From assembly GCA_014189435.1 (NCBI GenBank), contig CP050293.1, positions 4,717,001 through 4,781,000 on the forward strand: a stretch of 64,000 nucleotides of DNA, in the 5' to 3' direction. Both the position numbers and the translations under genes were made by a program. The notes under the pieces were generated by a model. The model worked only from the letters and a program-made list of their open reading frames with translations, ran no database searches and was not told the origin of the DNA. Below, one piece after another: positions 41,914 through 53,457 of this stretch. Origin of the DNA: Mesorhizobium loti. Its GTDB lineage: Bacteria > Pseudomonadota > Alphaproteobacteria > Rhizobiales > Rhizobiaceae. The number at the start of each line of letters is the position of its first letter. The first letter of the stretch is position 1.

Positions 41914-43239
41914 TCAGGCGGCCTTCAATTCGCGATCGCCGGCGACCTGATCGAGCGCCTGTTCGAGATCGCGGATGATGTCGTCGGGATGCTCTATGCC
42001 GACGGAGAGCCTGACATAACCGGGCGTTACGCCAGTCGCGAGTTGCTCTTCCGGCGAAAGCTGCGAGTGGGTCGTGGTCGACGGATGGATAGCCAGCGAA
42101 CGCGCGTCGCCGATGTTGGCGACGTGATAGAGCAGCTTCAGCCCATTGATGAAGGAACGCCCCGCCTCGCGACCATCCTTGAGTTCGAACCCGACCAGCG
42201 CGCCGTAACTGCCCTGGCGGAAATAGGCATCGGCCCGGCGCTTGCTCTCGCCGCCCTGGTAGCGCGGGAAGATGACGTTGCTGACCTTCGGATGACCGCG
42301 CAGAAACTCCGCCACCTTGATGGCGTTCTCATTGTGCTGGCGGATGCGCAAGGGCAGCGTCTCCAGGCCCTGCAGCAGTTGAAAAGCATTGAACGGGCTG
42401 ATCGCGGCACCGACGTCGCGCAGCAGCACGGTGCGGATGCGCAGCACATAGGCCACAGGTCCAAGCGGTTTGGCCGCCTCGACCCAAACCTTGCCGTGAT
42501 AGCTTGGATCGGGCTGGTTCAGCGTCGGGAAACGTTCGGCATGATCTTCCCATGGGAAGTTGCCGCCATCGATGACGATGCCGCCAATCGAGGTGCCGTG
42601 GCCGCCAATGTATTTCGTCGCCGAATAGACCACGACCGCCGCGCCATGGTCGAACGGCCTGATGATCAGCGGTGCGGCGGTGTTGTCGATGATCAACGGC
42701 ACGCCGAGCGACCGGCCGATGTCGCCGACTTCCTTGATCGGGAAGACATGCAGCTTCGGATTGGGCAGCGATTCCGCGTAGTAGGCGCGTGTCCGCGCAT
42801 CGGTGGCACGGCGGAAATTCTCAGGATCGGACGGATCGACGAACCGCACCTGCACGCCCAAATGCTTCAGGGTGGCGGCAAACAAGGCCCAGGTGCCGCC
42901 ATAGAGATCGGTGGCGGAGACGATGTTGTCGCCGGCGCCGGCAAGGTTCAGCACCGAATAGGCCGAGGCCGCCTGGCCGGAGGACAGAAGAAGGGCGGCA
43001 GCGCCTCCTTCCAGCGCCGCGATGCGGGTCTCCAGCGCATCCTGCGTCGGGTTCGACACACGCGTGTAGATATGGCCGATCTCATCGAGCGCAAACAGGC
43101 GATCGGCATGATCGGTGTCCTGGAATTGATAGGACGTGGTCTGGTAGATGGGCACGGCAACGGCACCGCTGGTGGGATCGGCGCGCCAGGAGCCGCCGTG
43201 AAGGGCAAGGGTCTCGGGAGAAAGATTTTCCAGGGTCAT
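41914..43239 (-). CDS. O-acetylhomoserine sulfhydrylase-type PLP enzyme
   Basis: A 441-residue Cys/Met-metabolism PLP enzyme. The PLP lysine is K209 in VVYSATKYIGGHGTSIGG, and YTRVSNPTQDALETRIAALEGG and SSGQAASAYSVLNLAGAGDNIV are family landmarks. It closely resembles O-acetylhomoserine aminocarboxypropyltransferase (MetY), which fixes sulfide or methanethiol onto O-acetylhomoserine. In this operon it would capture the sulfur released by the oxygenases. ATG 43239 is preceded by AGGAAGGA. Confidence 0.92.
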   Translation of the reverse strand: MTLENLSPETLALHGGSWRADPTSGAVAVPIYQTTSYQFQDTDHADRLFALDEIGHIYTRVSNPTQDALETRIAALEGGAAALLLSSGQAASAYSVLNLAGAGDNIVSATDLYGGTWALFAATLKHLGVQVRFVDPSDPENFRRATDARTRAYYAESLPNPKLHVFPIKEVGDIGRSLGVPLIIDNTAAPLIIRPFDHGAAVVVYSATKYIGGHGTSIGGIVIDGGNFPWEDHAERFPTLNQPDPSYHGKVWVEAAKPLGPVAYVLRIRTVLLRDVGAAISPFNAFQLLQGLETLPLRIRQHNENAIKVAEFLRGHPKVSNVIFPRYQGGESKRRADAYFRQGSYGALVGFELKDGREAGRSFINGLKLLYHVANIGDARSLAIHPSTTTHSQLSPEEQLATGVTPGYVRLSVGIEHPDDIIRDLEQALDQVAGDRELKAA

Positions 43240-43268
43240 GTGTCGTTCCTTCCTGATGGTTGCGGCGG

Positions 43269-44321
43269 TCAAGCGACGGGTACGGCGTCTGTGCGCGCCT
43301 GGGCGGCCAGCAGATCGGCGTGATGGCGCCGCGCGACGTCGGGATGCGAGCGCAGCCGGCTCTTCAGCGCGTTCTGCCCGGAGTTTCGATAGAGAGGATT
43401 CGTGGGATCGCGGGTGACCCCGTTCGCCTGTGTCTTGAGGTGCGGCGCCAGATCCAGGAGCGGTATCTCGGCATCGAACGGAGCGCCGAGGAAGAAGGCG
43501 ATTGACAGCCGGTCGGTGCCGGCCGGCGGCGTCACGACCCGGTGCACGGTGGCCTTCAGATAGCCGTCGGTCGCCATTTCCAGGAGTTCGCCGATGTTGA
43601 CGACAAAAGTGCCGGCGCGCGGCTCGGCGTCGATCCAGCCACCGTCGGCGGCTTCGACCTGTAGCCCCTTCTGCTTTTCCTGCAGCAGAAGCGTCAGGAA
43701 GCCGCTGTCCTTGTGGGCGCCGACGCCCTGCTCGCTTTCGGTCGAGTCGCGACCGGGGTAACGAATGATCTTGATAAGGTGGTTTGGCGTCCCGGCATAG
43801 ATGGTTTCGAAGGCGTCCTCATCCTGCTCCAGGACAATGGCAAAGGCCTTCAGCAGGCGCGTCGAAAGATCGGTGAGGCGATCCTGCCACTCCAGCAGAA
43901 GCGGCTTCAACTCGGGCAAGGCGCCTGGCCATTGGTTCGGCCCCTGCAGGCGCGTCCAGGCCGGCAGTCCGGCATCGCGTGGCAGCGCCGGCGCCTCCGA
44001 GCCGACATCGACCTGCTCGCGCCAGTCCCTCTGGCCTTTCGTCAGTTCCTGGCCAACCCGGTTGTAGCCGCGGAAATGCGGCGAGTTGACCATCTCGATC
44101 TGGAGCTTGTCCCTGTCCGGCAAGGCAAAGAAACGTCGTGACGCGCCAAGCACATCGTCGATCAGCGACTGCGCAATGCCATGTCCCGTCAGGTAAAAGA
44201 AGCCAACATCGCGTGCAGCCCGCCGCAATCCCTCGCTGAATTCTTTGCGAGACACCGGATCGGCTTCGTAGCGAGAAAAATCCAATACCGGAATCGTTCT
44301 CTTGTCTGCAGAATTGCTCAT
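43269..44321 (-). CDS. 2-oxoglutarate/Fe(II) oxygenase, IPNS family (copy 1)
   Basis: A 350-residue non-haem iron oxygenase with H203, D205 (GVGAHKDSGFLTLLLQ) and H260 (ATVHRVVTPP) as iron ligands and R271-S273 for 2-oxoglutarate. DVGFFYLTGHGIAQ marks the DIOX_N domain. It is a paralogue of the enzyme at 37671-38690, both sharing the KSRLRSHPDVARRHxADLL C-terminus. First gene of the operon with the sulfhydrylase (29 bp downstream) and sulfonate-type importer. ATG 44321 follows GAGG at 6-nt spacing. The dyad at 44455-44471 lies upstream. Confidence 0.9.
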   Translation of the reverse strand: MSNSADKRTIPVLDFSRYEADPVSRKEFSEGLRRAARDVGFFYLTGHGIAQSLIDDVLGASRRFFALPDRDKLQIEMVNSPHFRGYNRVGQELTKGQRDWREQVDVGSEAPALPRDAGLPAWTRLQGPNQWPGALPELKPLLLEWQDRLTDLSTRLLKAFAIVLEQDEDAFETIYAGTPNHLIKIIRYPGRDSTESEQGVGAHKDSGFLTLLLQEKQKGLQVEAADGGWIDAEPRAGTFVVNIGELLEMATDGYLKATVHRVVTPPAGTDRLSIAFFLGAPFDAEIPLLDLAPHLKTQANGVTRDPTNPLYRNSGQNALKSRLRSHPDVARRHHADLLAAQARTDAVPVA

Positions 44322-44454
44322 GTCGATCCTCACGTTTGGTGATCGAAGCGTCGCACCGCAGGCGATGGAAACAAAGAAAACGTCATCCCTTTCGGCGGCG
44401 GGTGAGGAAATTCCAGTATCGCCTGTGCAGGACAGGCAGCGCGTTTTTGTTAAT

Positions 44455-44471
44455 TCTACAAAATTAGTAGA
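44455..44471 (-). promoter_or_regulatory. Candidate operator ahead of the 2OG-MetY-Ssu operon
   Basis: TCTAC-N7-GTAGA, with an AAAATTA spacer, in an AT-rich patch 134 bp upstream of the first gene. The 183-bp gap (44322-44504) is otherwise unremarkable and must hold the operon promoter. A similar AT-rich dyad precedes the binding-protein gene at 55215. Inferred only. Confidence 0.3.
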
Positions 44472-44504
44472 TTTTGATTTGTGACCGGTATCACGTGTTG
44501 ATCT

Positions 44505-46139
44505 CTACTCTGCAGCCGCCCGGATCCGCTCGCGGCCGCGCTCCCAGGCCAGGCCTGGGACCGCCGCCAGCAGCGCACGCGCATAGTCGGATCGGGGGCG
44601 CGTCAAAACCTGCTCGGCGGGTCCGTCCTCGACGATCTTGCCGCGCTGCATGACGACGATGCGGTCGGCGATCGCCGAGGCAACGCGCAGGTCGTGGGTG
44701 ATGAACAGCATCGACAGGCCGAGGTCACGTTTGATTTCCGCCAGAAGGTCGAGAATCTGCGCCTGTATCGAGACATCGAGGGCCGAGACCGGTTCGTCGG
44801 CGACGAGCAGATCGGGCTCGAGCATGAGCGCGCGCGCCAGGCCGATGCGCTGCCTTTGGCCGCCCGAAAAAGCATGCGGAAATCGATTGGCCGTACCGGG
44901 GTCGAGCCCGACGCGGACAAGAAGACGGGACATGCGTTCTTCGGCCGCCTCGTGTGAGAGGCCGTTGATGATAGCGGCTTCCGTGAGGATACGGCGGACG
45001 CGGTGGCGGGGATTGAGGGAGGCGAAAGGATCCTGAAACACCATCTGGATACGCGGGCGCAAAGAGCGTTCCCTTGTCGTGCCGGCGAGATCGCGTCCGT
45101 CGAAATTCAGGCTGCCTTCATCCCAGTCGGCCAGCCCGACGACGCATTGGCCGAGCGTCGTCTTGCCTGAGCCGGATTCACCGACAAGGGCAACCGTCTC
45201 GCCGCGCCCGATCGTCAGATCGACGCCGTCGAGCGCCCTGGTGACGGATGCCTGCCGCCGCCAAGGCGCGCGGCGATCGCGATAGGTCTTGGTCAGCCCG
45301 CGGACGACGAGAAACGGATCCCCTGCGTCTTGTCTCTTGACGGTACCGGCATGCAGAACCGGAACGGCTTCGATCAGGCGGCGTGTGTAAGGCTGCGACG
45401 GTGCTTCGAGAACATCGTCTGCCCTGCCGGCCTCAACCACCCGCCCCTCCTTCATCACCACGACACGGTCGGCGATGTCGGCGACCACGCCGAAATCATG
45501 GGTGATGAACAGGATCGCGAGACCGAGCCTTTCGCGGATTTCAAGGATCAGCCGCAGGATTTCCACCTGGGTCGTGACGTCGAGCGCGGTGGTCGGCTCA
45601 TCGGCGATCAGCAGATCCGGATCGTTGGCGATCGCCATCGCGATCATCACCCGTTGCCGCTGTCCGCCCGAGAGTTGGTGCGGGTAGCGGTGGATGATCG
45701 TCTCGGGATCCGGAAGCCTGGTTGCCCGCGCCAGCTCCAGCACGCGCGCCGCGCGCGCCTTGCGGTCACCACCATCATGCGCGGCGAGCGCTTCCTCGAT
45801 CTGGCGGCCGATGGTCAGCACCGGGTTGAGCGCACTCATCGGTTCCTGGAAAATGAAGCCTATGCGCTTGCCGCGCAGCAGGCGAAACGACGCCTCGCTG
45901 ATCCCGGCGATGTCGCGACCGTCGAAACGGATCGCACCGGCCGTGACCCGAAGCTGCTTTGCAGGCAACAGGCCGGCAATGGCCGCGGCCAGTACGGATT
46001 TGCCGGACCCGGATTCGCCGACCAGGCAGAGCACTTCGCCACGGTCGATGCGCAACGATACGCCCTCGACGGCCAACGCCCGATCGGCATCGACCGGCAA
46101 GGCGATGGAGAGACCGTCGATCTCGACCAGGGCACTCAT
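44505..46139 (-). CDS. Fused dipeptide/oligopeptide-type ABC ATPase (DppD-DppF), system 1
   Basis: A 544-residue protein with two ABC domains. Domain 1 (about 1-265): Walker [10 protein letters not shown], signature [14 protein letters not shown], Walker [15 protein letters not shown]. Domain 2 (about 280-535): [37 protein letters not shown]. This is the GsiA/YejF-like layout. It energises the permeases encoded just upstream. ATG 46139 overlaps the DppC-like stop by ATGA. Last gene of importer 1. Confidence 0.93.
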   Translation of the reverse strand: MSALVEIDGLSIALPVDADRALAVEGVSLRIDRGEVLCLVGESGSGKSVLAAAIAGLLPAKQLRVTAGAIRFDGRDIAGISEASFRLLRGKRIGFIFQEPMSALNPVLTIGRQIEEALAAHDGGDRKARAARVLELARATRLPDPETIIHRYPHQLSGGQRQRVMIAMAIANDPDLLIADEPTTALDVTTQVEILRLILEIRERLGLAILFITHDFGVVADIADRVVVMKEGRVVEAGRADDVLEAPSQPYTRRLIEAVPVLHAGTVKRQDAGDPFLVVRGLTKTYRDRRAPWRRQASVTRALDGVDLTIGRGETVALVGESGSGKTTLGQCVVGLADWDEGSLNFDGRDLAGTTRERSLRPRIQMVFQDPFASLNPRHRVRRILTEAAIINGLSHEAAEERMSRLLVRVGLDPGTANRFPHAFSGGQRQRIGLARALMLEPDLLVADEPVSALDVSIQAQILDLLAEIKRDLGLSMLFITHDLRVASAIADRIVVMQRGKIVEDGPAEQVLTRPRSDYARALLAAVPGLAWERGRERIRAAAE

Positions 46140-46978
46140 GCGCGCCCGCCGCGATTGCTGTTTCGAGGGTTGAGCCAATGATTCAAGCCGTCGCCGACAA
46201 GGTTCAGGGACAGCACGGTGAGGAAGATCGCCAGGCCCGGAATGGTCGACAGCCACCAGTTGACACGAAAGGCGGTCCTGCCGGTGCCGAGCAGATAGCC
46301 CCAGGAGACGAACTCGCGGTTGCCCAGACCCAGGAAACTGATGCCGGACTCGATCAGGATGACGGTTGCCGTCATCAGCGAAGCGGCGACGATCACCGGC
46401 GACAGCACATTGGGAAGGATGTGCCCCCAGATGATCCGGGCGGTCGACAGCCCGCCGACCCGTGCAGCGCGCACGAAGTCCTGGTTGACGAGGCTCAGCA
46501 CCTCGGCACGGACCAACCGCGCGATCTGCGGCCAGCTGACGATTGCGATGGCCAGGATGATCGAGGCCAACGAAGGCGCGATGATCGCAACGATGACGAC
46601 CGTCAGCAGGAAGCTCGGGATGGTCTGGAAGAACTCGGTGAACCGCATGGCGAGGTCGTCGACCCAGCCGCCGAAATAGCCGGCGACAGCGCCTATCGCC
46701 GTGCCGAAGGCCACGGCGAGCAGCGTCACCGCCAGAGCGATCAGCAGCGTGACCTGTGCCCCGTGGGCGATGCCGGCCGCAAGATCGCGGCCGAGCATAT
46801 CGGTACCGAACAGATGACCCGGACTGAAGGGCGGCAGGTTCGGACGGGCGACCATGCGCCAGGGATCGCCTGGAAAGAGAATGCCGGCGAAGATCGCCAT
46901 CAGCAGGATCGCAATCAGGATCAGCGCGCCGGCAACGGCGCCCGGATGCTTAAGGAACGAGCTTCGCAGCAACGCCAT
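46136..46978 (-). CDS. DppC-type ABC permease, system 1
   Basis: A 280-residue permease with about six membrane helices. Family landmarks are HLFGTDMLGRDLAAGIAHGAQVTLLIALAVT, a GYFGGWVDDLAMRFTEFFQTIPSFLL segment and the EAA loop RAARVGGLSTARIIWGHILPNVLSPVIV. Overlaps the ATPase gene (ATGA) and starts 4 bp after the DppB-like gene. Confidence 0.93.
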   Translation of the reverse strand: MALLRSSFLKHPGAVAGALILIAILLMAIFAGILFPGDPWRMVARPNLPPFSPGHLFGTDMLGRDLAAGIAHGAQVTLLIALAVTLLAVAFGTAIGAVAGYFGGWVDDLAMRFTEFFQTIPSFLLTVVIVAIIAPSLASIILAIAIVSWPQIARLVRAEVLSLVNQDFVRAARVGGLSTARIIWGHILPNVLSPVIVAASLMTATVILIESGISFLGLGNREFVSWGYLLGTGRTAFRVNWWLSTIPGLAIFLTVLSLNLVGDGLNHWLNPRNSNRGGRA

Positions 46979-46982
46979 GGCC

Positions 46983-47960
46983 TCAAGCCCCCAGTTCTAT
47001 GCGCGGGTCGGCGGCGACGTAGAGAAAATCCGCGACCAGGTTGATCACGACGACGATTGCCGACGTGATGAAGAAGATCGCCAGCAGGAGGTTGTAGTCC
47101 CGCTGCATGAGGGCATCGAAGGCGAGACGCCCGACGCCCGGCCAGGCGAAGACCGTCTCTATCAGGATCGAACCGCCGATCAGCTGCCCGGCCTGCAAGG
47201 AGGCGAAGGTGATGATCGGCAGCAGCGCGTTCCTCAGAACATGCTGGCGCCAGATCAGACCCGGTCTCAGGCCCTTGGCCCTGGCGGTGCGGACGAAATC
47301 GCGATCAAGCACGTCGAGCACCGAGGCGCGCGTCACGCGCATGTAGATGGCCATATAGAACAGGCCGAGCGTCAGGGCCGGAAGAATGAGGTGGACGGCC
47401 ACATCCCCGACAAGCGAGAGATCCGAACCGCCCTCGCCCACCGTCTGCATGCCGTAGGATGGCAGCCAGTTGAGCCAGACCGAGAACAGCAGGATCGCCA
47501 TCAGGCCGGTCCAGAACAGCGGCATGGCAAAGAACATCACCGAAATGCCGGTGAGCACAGTGTCGAGCAGAGTGCCGGCGTGCCGGGCGGCGATCGACCC
47601 AAGCGTAATGCCGGCCGCCAGCGCAAAGCCGAATGCCGTCACTGTCAGCAGCAGTGTCGCCGGCAGCCGTTCCGCGATGATGTCGATGACAGGGCGCTGG
47701 TCCCGGTAGGATTGGCCGAAGTCGAGACGCGCCAGCGATTTGGTGTAGATCCACAACTGCTCGGGAACAGAGCGATCGAGCCCGAGGTCATGGCGCAGTT
47801 CCGCGACAAAGGCCGGGTCGGCCGCGCCCTGGTCTCCGGCCAGGACCGATGCCGCATCGCCGGGTGCCAGCCGAAGCAGCACGAAGTTGAGGACGATAAC
47901 GCCAAACAGAATGAGAACCGCGCGGGCAGCCCGTCCCGTCAGGAAACCAAGACGATCCAT
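46983..47960 (-). CDS. DppB-type ABC permease, system 1
   Basis: A 325-residue permease with the DppB order: N-terminal helix, RLAPGDAASVLAGDQG periplasmic part, DFGQSYRDQRPVIDIIAERLPATLLLT, EAA loop RTARAKGLRPGLIWRQHVLRNALLPIITF, and the ending NLVADFLYVAADPRIELGA, which is the regular family terminus. Either ATG 47960 or GTG 47966 could be the start; no strong ribosome binding site decides. 18 bp after the binding-protein gene. Confidence 0.92.
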   Translation of the reverse strand: MDRLGFLTGRAARAVLILFGVIVLNFVLLRLAPGDAASVLAGDQGAADPAFVAELRHDLGLDRSVPEQLWIYTKSLARLDFGQSYRDQRPVIDIIAERLPATLLLTVTAFGFALAAGITLGSIAARHAGTLLDTVLTGISVMFFAMPLFWTGLMAILLFSVWLNWLPSYGMQTVGEGGSDLSLVGDVAVHLILPALTLGLFYMAIYMRVTRASVLDVLDRDFVRTARAKGLRPGLIWRQHVLRNALLPIITFASLQAGQLIGGSILIETVFAWPGVGRLAFDALMQRDYNLLLAIFFITSAIVVVINLVADFLYVAADPRIELGA

Positions 47961-47978
47961 CCTCACCCAGCCCCGCGC

Positions 47979-49556
47979 CTATTTCGCCAGCCAGACGTCA
48001 GCGAAGTTTTCGTCGGTGCCGAGGCCTGTGGTGATCAGATCACGGACCTTGGTTCGGTAGAGCGTTGGAAAGACGATGTCGTGCGTCCAGACGAGCGGCA
48101 CATCGGCGGAGATGATCTTCTGGGCTTGCGAGTAGAGCGCCTTGCGCTTGTCGAAGTCGTTCTCGTGCGCGGCGTCAGCCAAAAGCTTGTCGACGGCCGG
48201 GTTGGAATAGCCATGCACGTTACCACCGGTAGTGCCGGCATTGTCGCCTTCGAGCGTGGTGTAGGCGTAGCTGATGCCGATCGCCGGGTCGGGTGTGGTG
48301 TAGACGAAGTTCTCGGCAAGATCATAGTCGAAGGTGGTGAGCCGCTTGAACCAGCCCGGCACATCGGTCGCCACGATGTTGACCTTGATGCCGACAGGCG
48401 ACAGCGCCTCGCGGATATATTCCGCTTCCCGCTGCCACAGCTCGCCATAGGGCAGCGGAACGAACTGCAGTTCGAAGCGCACGCCGTTGGCGTCGGGCTT
48501 CAGGCCGACCTCGTCGAGGAGGGCATTTGCCTTGGCCGGATCGAACTCATATTTCGTCTCGACCGATGTGTCCTTGAACCGCGACTGGCGCGACAGCGGA
48601 CCGTTGGTCTCGTGGCCAAACCCGCCAAAGATCGTATCGATGATGAACTGGCGATCGATCGCATGCGCGATCGCCTGGCGGACACGCGCATCGTCGAGCG
48701 GCTTGTGGCGATTGTTGAGGTGGATATAGCCGACCGGCTGCAGAAATTCCCAGCCTGCCTCGGTCAACTGCACGCCATCGAGCCCGGCCAAGCGCGTGAT
48801 GTCGAAGTTCTCGACGTCGCCGGCGCGCAGCACGTCGACCTGGCCGGTTTCGAAAGCGACGGCGCGGCTGTTGGCGTCAGGAATGACGTGGAAGAAGATG
48901 TCGTTCAGATGCGGCTTGCCGGCGTCCCAATAGTCGGGGTTGCGGACAAGGTGGATGAAGGACCCCTTCTTCCACTCGGCGAATTTGAACGGACCGGTGC
49001 CTATGAACTTGCTGTTTGCCTCGGCGGTGCGGAAGTCGCTCACCCCTTCATAGAGATGGGCCGGCAGCACGGCGGTGTTGTGCACATAGATGAAGGCCGG
49101 GTATGGCGCCTTGAGCGTGAACACCACGGTGTGGTCGTCCGGCGTGGCGATGTCCTTCACCTCCGCCAGATTGAGCCGCGAGCGGGCCTGAAGTGCGGGC
49201 AGAAATTTCTGGAAGCTGAACACCACGTCCTTGGCCGTGAAGGGCTGGCCGTCATGCCATTTGACATCGTGGCGCAGGTTGAAGGTGTAGACCAGGCCGT
49301 CATCGGAAATCGACCAGCTCTGCGCCAGCCTCGGAAGCGGCCTCAGGTCGGCCGAATAGGTCAGCAGACTCTCGTAGATCTTGTTGCCGACATAGGTCGT
49401 CGGGCCGAGACGATTGACGCCAACATTGACCGTCGGCGGCTCAGGCTGGACGATCAGGTTGAGCGTCCCGCCTGCCTGCTGTGCCGCTAGTCCGGCCAGC
49501 GTCAGGAGCGTGACTGCCACAGACAGCATGATGGTTCGCAAGAGGCGGGAGATCAT
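47979..49556 (-). CDS. Dpp/Opp-type extracytoplasmic binding protein, system 1
   Basis: A 525-residue SBP_bac_5 (family 5) protein. The signal peptide is MISRLLRTIMLSVAVTLLTLAGLAAQQ; the mature part starts GGTLNLIVQPEPPTVNVGVN. Family motifs YESLLTYSADLRPLPRLAQSWSISDDGLVYTFNLRHDVKWHDGQPFTAKDVVFSF are clear. ATG 49556 has AAGGTG at 8-nt spacing. It starts 7 bp after the unusual permease of system 2, so both importers may share a transcript. Confidence 0.92.
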   Translation of the reverse strand: MISRLLRTIMLSVAVTLLTLAGLAAQQAGGTLNLIVQPEPPTVNVGVNRLGPTTYVGNKIYESLLTYSADLRPLPRLAQSWSISDDGLVYTFNLRHDVKWHDGQPFTAKDVVFSFQKFLPALQARSRLNLAEVKDIATPDDHTVVFTLKAPYPAFIYVHNTAVLPAHLYEGVSDFRTAEANSKFIGTGPFKFAEWKKGSFIHLVRNPDYWDAGKPHLNDIFFHVIPDANSRAVAFETGQVDVLRAGDVENFDITRLAGLDGVQLTEAGWEFLQPVGYIHLNNRHKPLDDARVRQAIAHAIDRQFIIDTIFGGFGHETNGPLSRQSRFKDTSVETKYEFDPAKANALLDEVGLKPDANGVRFELQFVPLPYGELWQREAEYIREALSPVGIKVNIVATDVPGWFKRLTTFDYDLAENFVYTTPDPAIGISYAYTTLEGDNAGTTGGNVHGYSNPAVDKLLADAAHENDFDKRKALYSQAQKIISADVPLVWTHDIVFPTLYRTKVRDLITTGLGTDENFADVWLAK

Positions 49557-49563
49557 CGTGAAT

Positions 49564-50790
49564 TCACCTTGTCGAGTGATTGATCGCGGAGCCTGAGATG
49601 TCGCTCCGCGGGATAGTGTGGCTCCACCGAATGACGCGGCTGACCTGCCTCTTGCGAATTGCGGCGTGAGTTTGTGCACTAAGATTATAGACAAAGGGGA
49701 TTATGGTAAGGGAACGCGCTTCATCGATGTCAGCCAGAGCGAATATTTTTCCCAATATCGGTGCTGAAATGAGAGCGAATTGCCTGATGACGGCCGGTCG
49801 TGGCTGGCTCGCCGGATCGCGCCATCTGGTTATGATATCGACGGCGAAGGTGCAGAGCACGAACGATACCGCGGCGAAGATCGTTGTCCCGATGACGACC
49901 GGAAAATCGCCTTCAAGCGCCGAGTTGATCGCCAGCCGGCCGACGCCGTCCAGTCCGAAGATGGTCTCGGTGACGATCGCTCCGCCCATGATGACGGCAA
50001 GCTCCAGGCCACCCAGCGTGATCACCGGATTGAGGGCGGCCTTCAACGCATGATCGTAGTAGACCCGCCATTCCGGAACACCCTTGGCGCGCGCGGTCCT
50101 TATGTAATCCTCGCCAAGAACCTCGAGCATGCTTGCGCGGACCAGCTGCTGGAAAATGCCGATCTCGGCAAGCGCCAGCGTCAGCCATGGCAGCGCCAGA
50201 TGGCGGGCCCATTCGAACGGATTTTCCGTCAGCGGCACATAACCGCTGCTTGGAAACCAGAAGACCCCATAGTTGGAGAGCTGGAAGAACAGGAAGTAGG
50301 AGATCAGGATGCCGGAGAGAAAAGTCGGCACCGACAGGCTCGCATAGGCGAAGCCCGAGATCAGCCTGTCCAGCCAGGAGCCCTGCCGGCGTGCGGCAAT
50401 CACGCCAAGCAGGATCGACAGCGTCATCCAGATGACGACGGCACCAAGGGCCAGCGACAGCGTCACCGGCACCTTGGACAGGATGAGGTCGGTTACCGGT
50501 GTCTGCTTGCGGAAGGAGTAGCCCAGCGCCGGCGGCCAGTGAGCGATCCCCATCGGCGCACCCTGGATGTCGGGGCCGCGATAGAGATAGTACCACAGTT
50601 GCAGATACCATGGCTCGTTGAGCCGCAGCGCGTGCGCTATTGCATCGATCGCCTGCTGGCTGGCGTTGCGCGGCGCCAGCATCGCGGCCGGATTGCGATA
50701 GGCTATGCGGGTGATGAAGAACGCGATCACCAGCACGATGAGCAGCGTCGAGAGCGCCCGGAAAATCAACCCGCCTGTGTGCCGGATCAT
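49564..50790 (-). CDS. DppB-type ABC permease with an abnormal C-terminal tail, system 2
   Basis: A 408-residue permease, about 75 residues longer than the family norm. The DppB body is complete: RALSTLLIVLVIAFFITRI, PVTDLILSKVPVTLSLALGAVVIW, RTARAKGVPEWRVYYDHALKAALNPVITLGGLE, TETIFGLDGVGRLAINSALEGD, ending VDIITRWRDP where the family normally stops. From about 49790 to 49564 the frame continues into AT-richer, intergenic-looking DNA with no membrane character. A lost stop codon is the simplest explanation. ATG 50790, 4 bp after the DppC-type gene. Confidence 0.85.
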   Translation of the reverse strand: MIRHTGGLIFRALSTLLIVLVIAFFITRIAYRNPAAMLAPRNASQQAIDAIAHALRLNEPWYLQLWYYLYRGPDIQGAPMGIAHWPPALGYSFRKQTPVTDLILSKVPVTLSLALGAVVIWMTLSILLGVIAARRQGSWLDRLISGFAYASLSVPTFLSGILISYFLFFQLSNYGVFWFPSSGYVPLTENPFEWARHLALPWLTLALAEIGIFQQLVRASMLEVLGEDYIRTARAKGVPEWRVYYDHALKAALNPVITLGGLELAVIMGGAIVTETIFGLDGVGRLAINSALEGDFPVVIGTTIFAAVSFVLCTFAVDIITRWRDPASQPRPAVIRQFALISAPILGKIFALADIDEARSLTIIPFVYNLSAQTHAAIRKRQVSRVIRWSHTIPRSDISGSAINHSTR

Positions 50791-50794
50791 GGCG

Positions 50795-51752
50795 TCACCC
50801 GCTGCGGCGATGGGGATCGAGGACATTGCGCAGGCCGGCGCTCAGCGTGTTGAAGCCGGCCACGGTCAGGAAGAGGGCGATGCCGGGGCCGAGCAGGAAC
50901 CAGGGCTGCAACTGGTAGAGGGAGGAGCGCTGCGCCTCGGCGATCATGTTGCCCCAGCTCGGCTGCGGCGCCTGCACGCCGACGCCGAGGAAAGAGAGCG
51001 TCGCTTCGGCGATGATGTTGGTCGGCAGTTGCACCGCCCAGTAGACCAGGATCACCGGCGCGATGTTGGGCAGGATTTCGCGCACGATGATCCTGGTCTT
51101 CGAGGCACCGATCGTCTGCGCGGCCTCCACCAGCGGGCTGCGGCGCAAGACGAGCACAAGGCCCCGCGTCAGCCGGGCGAAATACGTCCACGAGAACAGG
51201 GTTATGATCAGGACGACCACCAGCGAGGGAGCGACGAGCGGCTTGCCATCGGCGCCCCGGTTCAGCGACAGAAGGCTGAGCGCGGTGACGATGAAGGGGA
51301 AGGACAGAGCGACGTCCACCGCTTGCGAAATGATGCGGTCGACACGGCCAGCAAGAAATCCGCTGACGAGGCCGATGGCGGTGCCGATGATCATGGCGAG
51401 CGTGGTCGCCGGGATGGCGATGGCCAGCGATACGCGCGCGCCATAGAGCGTCCTCACCAGCACGTCACGGCCATTGCCGTCGGCGCCGAGTGGAAATCCA
51501 AGCGCAGGCCCCGTCGGCAGCCCCATCTCGGTCAATGCGGTATCGCGGAACTGCTCGGTCACCCCGTGACCCAGCAGCCATGCGACCACGGGCGCCAGCA
51601 GCGCACCGGCGATGACGAAGCCTATGATCAGCGCGCCGATGCGAAAGGACCGTTCGCGCAGCAGCGCTCGCAGGAGCAGCGACCTGTAGGATTTCACGAC
51701 CTCGCCATGCCCTAGCAGGACATGGTCCTGGACGGACGCCAGGGCACGGATT

Positions 51753-51760
<8 letters not shown>
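50795..51760 (-). CDS. DppC-type ABC permease, system 2
   Basis: A 321-residue permease: FPLGADGNGRDVLVRTLYGARVSLAIAIPATTLA, GFLAGRVDRIISQAVDVALSFPFI, and EAA loop EAAQTIGASKTRIIVREILPNIAPVILVY. The cytoplasmic N-terminus (about 30 residues) is longer than usual. The gene overlaps the end of the ATPase gene by 8 bp, indicating coupling. Confidence 0.92.
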
Positions 51761-53429
<1,669 letters not shown>

Positions 53430-53457
53430 GCGCGCCTCCTTTTGCCGGTCCGGCCTG

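Noticed and set aside
44322-44504. Possible SAM riboswitch ahead of the sulfhydrylase operon
   Set aside because: I looked for SAM-II-like pairing and conserved blocks next to the first gene and saw only a simple AT-rich dyad far upstream.
46854-49490. Very long plus-strand open frame (878 codons) opposite the importer genes
   Set aside because: It is antisense to clear DppB/DppC/binding-protein genes, is rich in Arg, Asp, Gly and His as expected for the complement of GC-rich genes, and has no recognisable domain.
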